Of a DNA stretch of 64,000 bases, positions 62,668 to 64,000 are shown one piece after another. Within the stretch, counting starts at the first letter, position 1, and every line of letters starts with the position of its first letter. The position numbers were made by a program, and so were the translations under genes. The notes below the pieces were generated by a model. That model was not told the DNA's origin. It searched no databases and worked only from the letters and a program-made list of their open reading frames with translations. Source of the stretch: Ruminococcus flavefaciens ATCC 19208 (GTDB lineage Bacteria; Bacillota; Clostridia; Oscillospirales; Ruminococcaceae); NCBI RefSeq assembly GCF_000518765.1, contig NZ_KI912489.1:562652-626651 (forward strand), read 5' to 3'.

Positions 62668-64000
62668 ATGAAAACAGAGAACAAGAAAACATTACGCGGC
62701 TCCGTACTGTTTACAGTAGTTTGTGTAATGGCCTTGTTGATAATCTTTCTGACAGGTACTCTTGCTCTTGCATCTGCATCGAGCAACAGAGCGCATAAGT
62801 CATATGCATCATCACAGGCAAGTTACACAGCGAGAGCTGCAATCGATACATTCGTGCGTTCAATGGAACGTGATCCCGGAATCCCTGCTGCAATACAGGA
62901 CATGACAACTGATGAGCTTACAGTTGAGATAAAAATCCCTGATAAGACTCTCGGTGTAGTAGGCCATTATGATAAGAATCATGTATGGAAAGAAAATGAG
63001 ATCACTGTTGAAAATGTTCCCGACGCAGAGGGATATGTTTTCGGTGATACCACCGGAGACGGAAAACCGGATTCATGGGTAAAGGTAACAGCTGTAAAGG
63101 TTACAGCAACTTGTAGGGTAGGTAAGGAAGAGGAAACTGTTTCTGCTTATATTCAGAAGTCAGCATCTTCTCATTCAGAGGTAAATCCCGGAGGTCTTGA
63201 CGGACTTCAGGAAGTCGGAGCTAATGCATTCCCTAACGGCGGTACTATTACCGGCGGTTTCGGATTAGGTATTTCCAAGGACGCTTCCGGTCTTTTCCCT
63301 GCACATAACCAGACAAATATCCAGACAAAGCTTTCTTTCATCAACGGAAGTATCGTTGCAGGTACATCAAACTTTGAGATCTGGGTAAAGACTCCACAGG
63401 ATGCAGATGCTAAGAAGCAGAGACCATATTCTCAGACAGTAGTAATGGGAAATGTTTTCGTAAGAGATGCAGGTACATTGGTATTCAATGATTACAAAAT
63501 GGAAGGCAACTTCACTCAGAAGGATATCCCATATCTCTATATTGACGGAACAATCGGCGCAAATGCTTCAAGTGTAAATCTTGTAGTAGACAGTAAGAGC
63601 AATAAACAGGCAAGTAAAGCATCACCTTACAATGTATTCATCGGTACTCTTGACTGTACAAAGGGTGATGATAACGGATTCGTATTTGGTTTAGGCGGTT
63701 CAGACCTTTACCTGATGGATGAGTATAATCCTTCTGAAAAGTATACAGTAATGTATGCTGACAGAAACTACGCTCTTGAAGAGACATTCTATGAGACAAA
63801 TGAAGACGGAACACTCAAGCTTGATGAAGACGGCAATCCAATCCCTGCGGATAAGAGAGATGCCGCTGATAAAGCTAAGGATATAAAGGGTATCCAGAAG
63901 GGTAACAACTTCTTTGGTACAGCTAAGGGTAAGAGCTTACTGTATGACTGGACATCTTCAATAGTTAATATGACAGATACACTCCATAAGTCATCAGGCG
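62668..64000 (+). CDS. PilX-like secreted/pilus-associated protein (3' truncated)
   Basis: Open from ATG 62668 to the window end (444 codons, no stop). MKTENKKTLRGSVLFTVVCVMALLIIFLTGTLALASASSNRAHKS matches the PilX/PilW-type N-terminus of type IV pilus accessory proteins: short basic leader then a long helix beginning RGSVLFTVV. The extracellular part shows repeats of Asn/Gly-rich beta strands with two Cys pairs possible and a DGKPDSW Ca-like loop. No classical pilin G-F-T-L-x-E cleavage site is present. It may be a tip, adhesin or pilin-like subunit. AAAGGCGG lies upstream. Confidence 0.75.
   Translation, partial: MKTENKKTLRGSVLFTVVCVMALLIIFLTGTLALASASSNRAHKSYASSQASYTARAAIDTFVRSMERDPGIPAAIQDMTTDELTVEIKIPDKTLGVVGHYDKNHVWKENEITVENVPDAEGYVFGDTTGDGKPDSWVKVTAVKVTATCRVGKEEETVSAYIQKSASSHSEVNPGGLDGLQEVGANAFPNGGTITGGFGLGISKDASGLFPAHNQTNIQTKLSFINGSIVAGTSNFEIWVKTPQDADAKKQRPYSQTVVMGNVFVRDAGTLVFNDYKMEGNFTQKDIPYLYIDGTIGANASSVNLVVDSKSNKQASKASPYNVFIGTLDCTKGDDNGFVFGLGGSDLYLMDEYNPSEKYTVMYADRNYALEETFYETNEDGTLKLDEDGNPIPADKRDAADKAKDIKGIQKGNNFFGTAKGKSLLYDWTSSIVNMTDTLHKSSG

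Overview
The window looks like a chromosomal segment of a cellulolytic ruminococcus (Oscillospiraceae/Ruminococcaceae, Clostridia). The evidence is a modular GH9-CBM3-dockerin cellulase, a dockerin-bearing expansin, Clostridia-type ribosomal and sporulation genes (a Spo0A-like protein, yqfC, yqfD, ylbJ), CIRCE-controlled groESL, strong AGGAGG ribosome sites and sigma-A-like promoters with 17-bp spacers. R. flavefaciens, R. albus and R. champanellensis are the obvious comparators; the sequence alone does not let me choose a species.

Layout. 1-12.04 kb (+): the S10/spc/alpha ribosomal superoperon from a 5'-truncated rpsC to rplQ, including secY, adk, map, a KOW protein, infA, rpmJ and rpoA, closed by a strong terminator. 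12.1-13.1 kb (+): yajC with an extra signal peptide and a TIGR04086-type membrane protein whose SD lies in a terminator-like hairpin. 13.1-17.0 kb (-): response regulator, histidine kinase and HtrA protease, a likely envelope-stress module. 17.1-19.4 kb (-): a Spo0A-like protein with a degenerate receiver, a decayed copy of a Tim44-like/zinc-ribbon protein and its intact paralogue. 19.75-22.2 kb (+): the cellulase. 22.3-25.2 kb (-): pspA with an unannotated 57-residue membrane protein, an orphan Phd-like protein, yqfC/yqfD; 25.26 kb (+): ylbJ. 26.5-28.6 kb (+): groES-groEL.

28.8-50.3 kb is almost entirely minus strand. It holds a loose purine cluster (purE, purC, purF-like, purM, purN, purO-type IMP cyclohydrolase, stand-alone AICAR transformylase, purD) mixed with lipoproteins, small membrane proteins, HAD phosphatases, the dockerin-expansin and a GT2 glycosyltransferase. 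Two features of the pathway stand out. The bifunctional PurH is split into an AICAR transformylase-only protein and an archaeal-type PurO, and the PurF-like protein lacks the glutaminase Cys nucleophile while keeping its phosphoribosyltransferase and Fe-S cysteines.

50.4-64 kb (+): a large low-complexity repeat protein of unknown function, a TPR protein, a 61-residue protein, a LacI-family regulator, a DUF5662-like protein, uvrC, then a type IV pilus operon (pilC, a pilM-pilN fusion, pilO-like, and a PilX-like protein running off the end) behind a 533-bp leader with two promoters. The strongest candidates for new biology are the 820-residue repeat protein, the glutaminase-dead PurF-like protein with the split PurH, the Spo0A-like protein without its phospho-acceptor, the pspA small-protein operon with an operator-like palindrome, and the families of intergenic inverted repeats.
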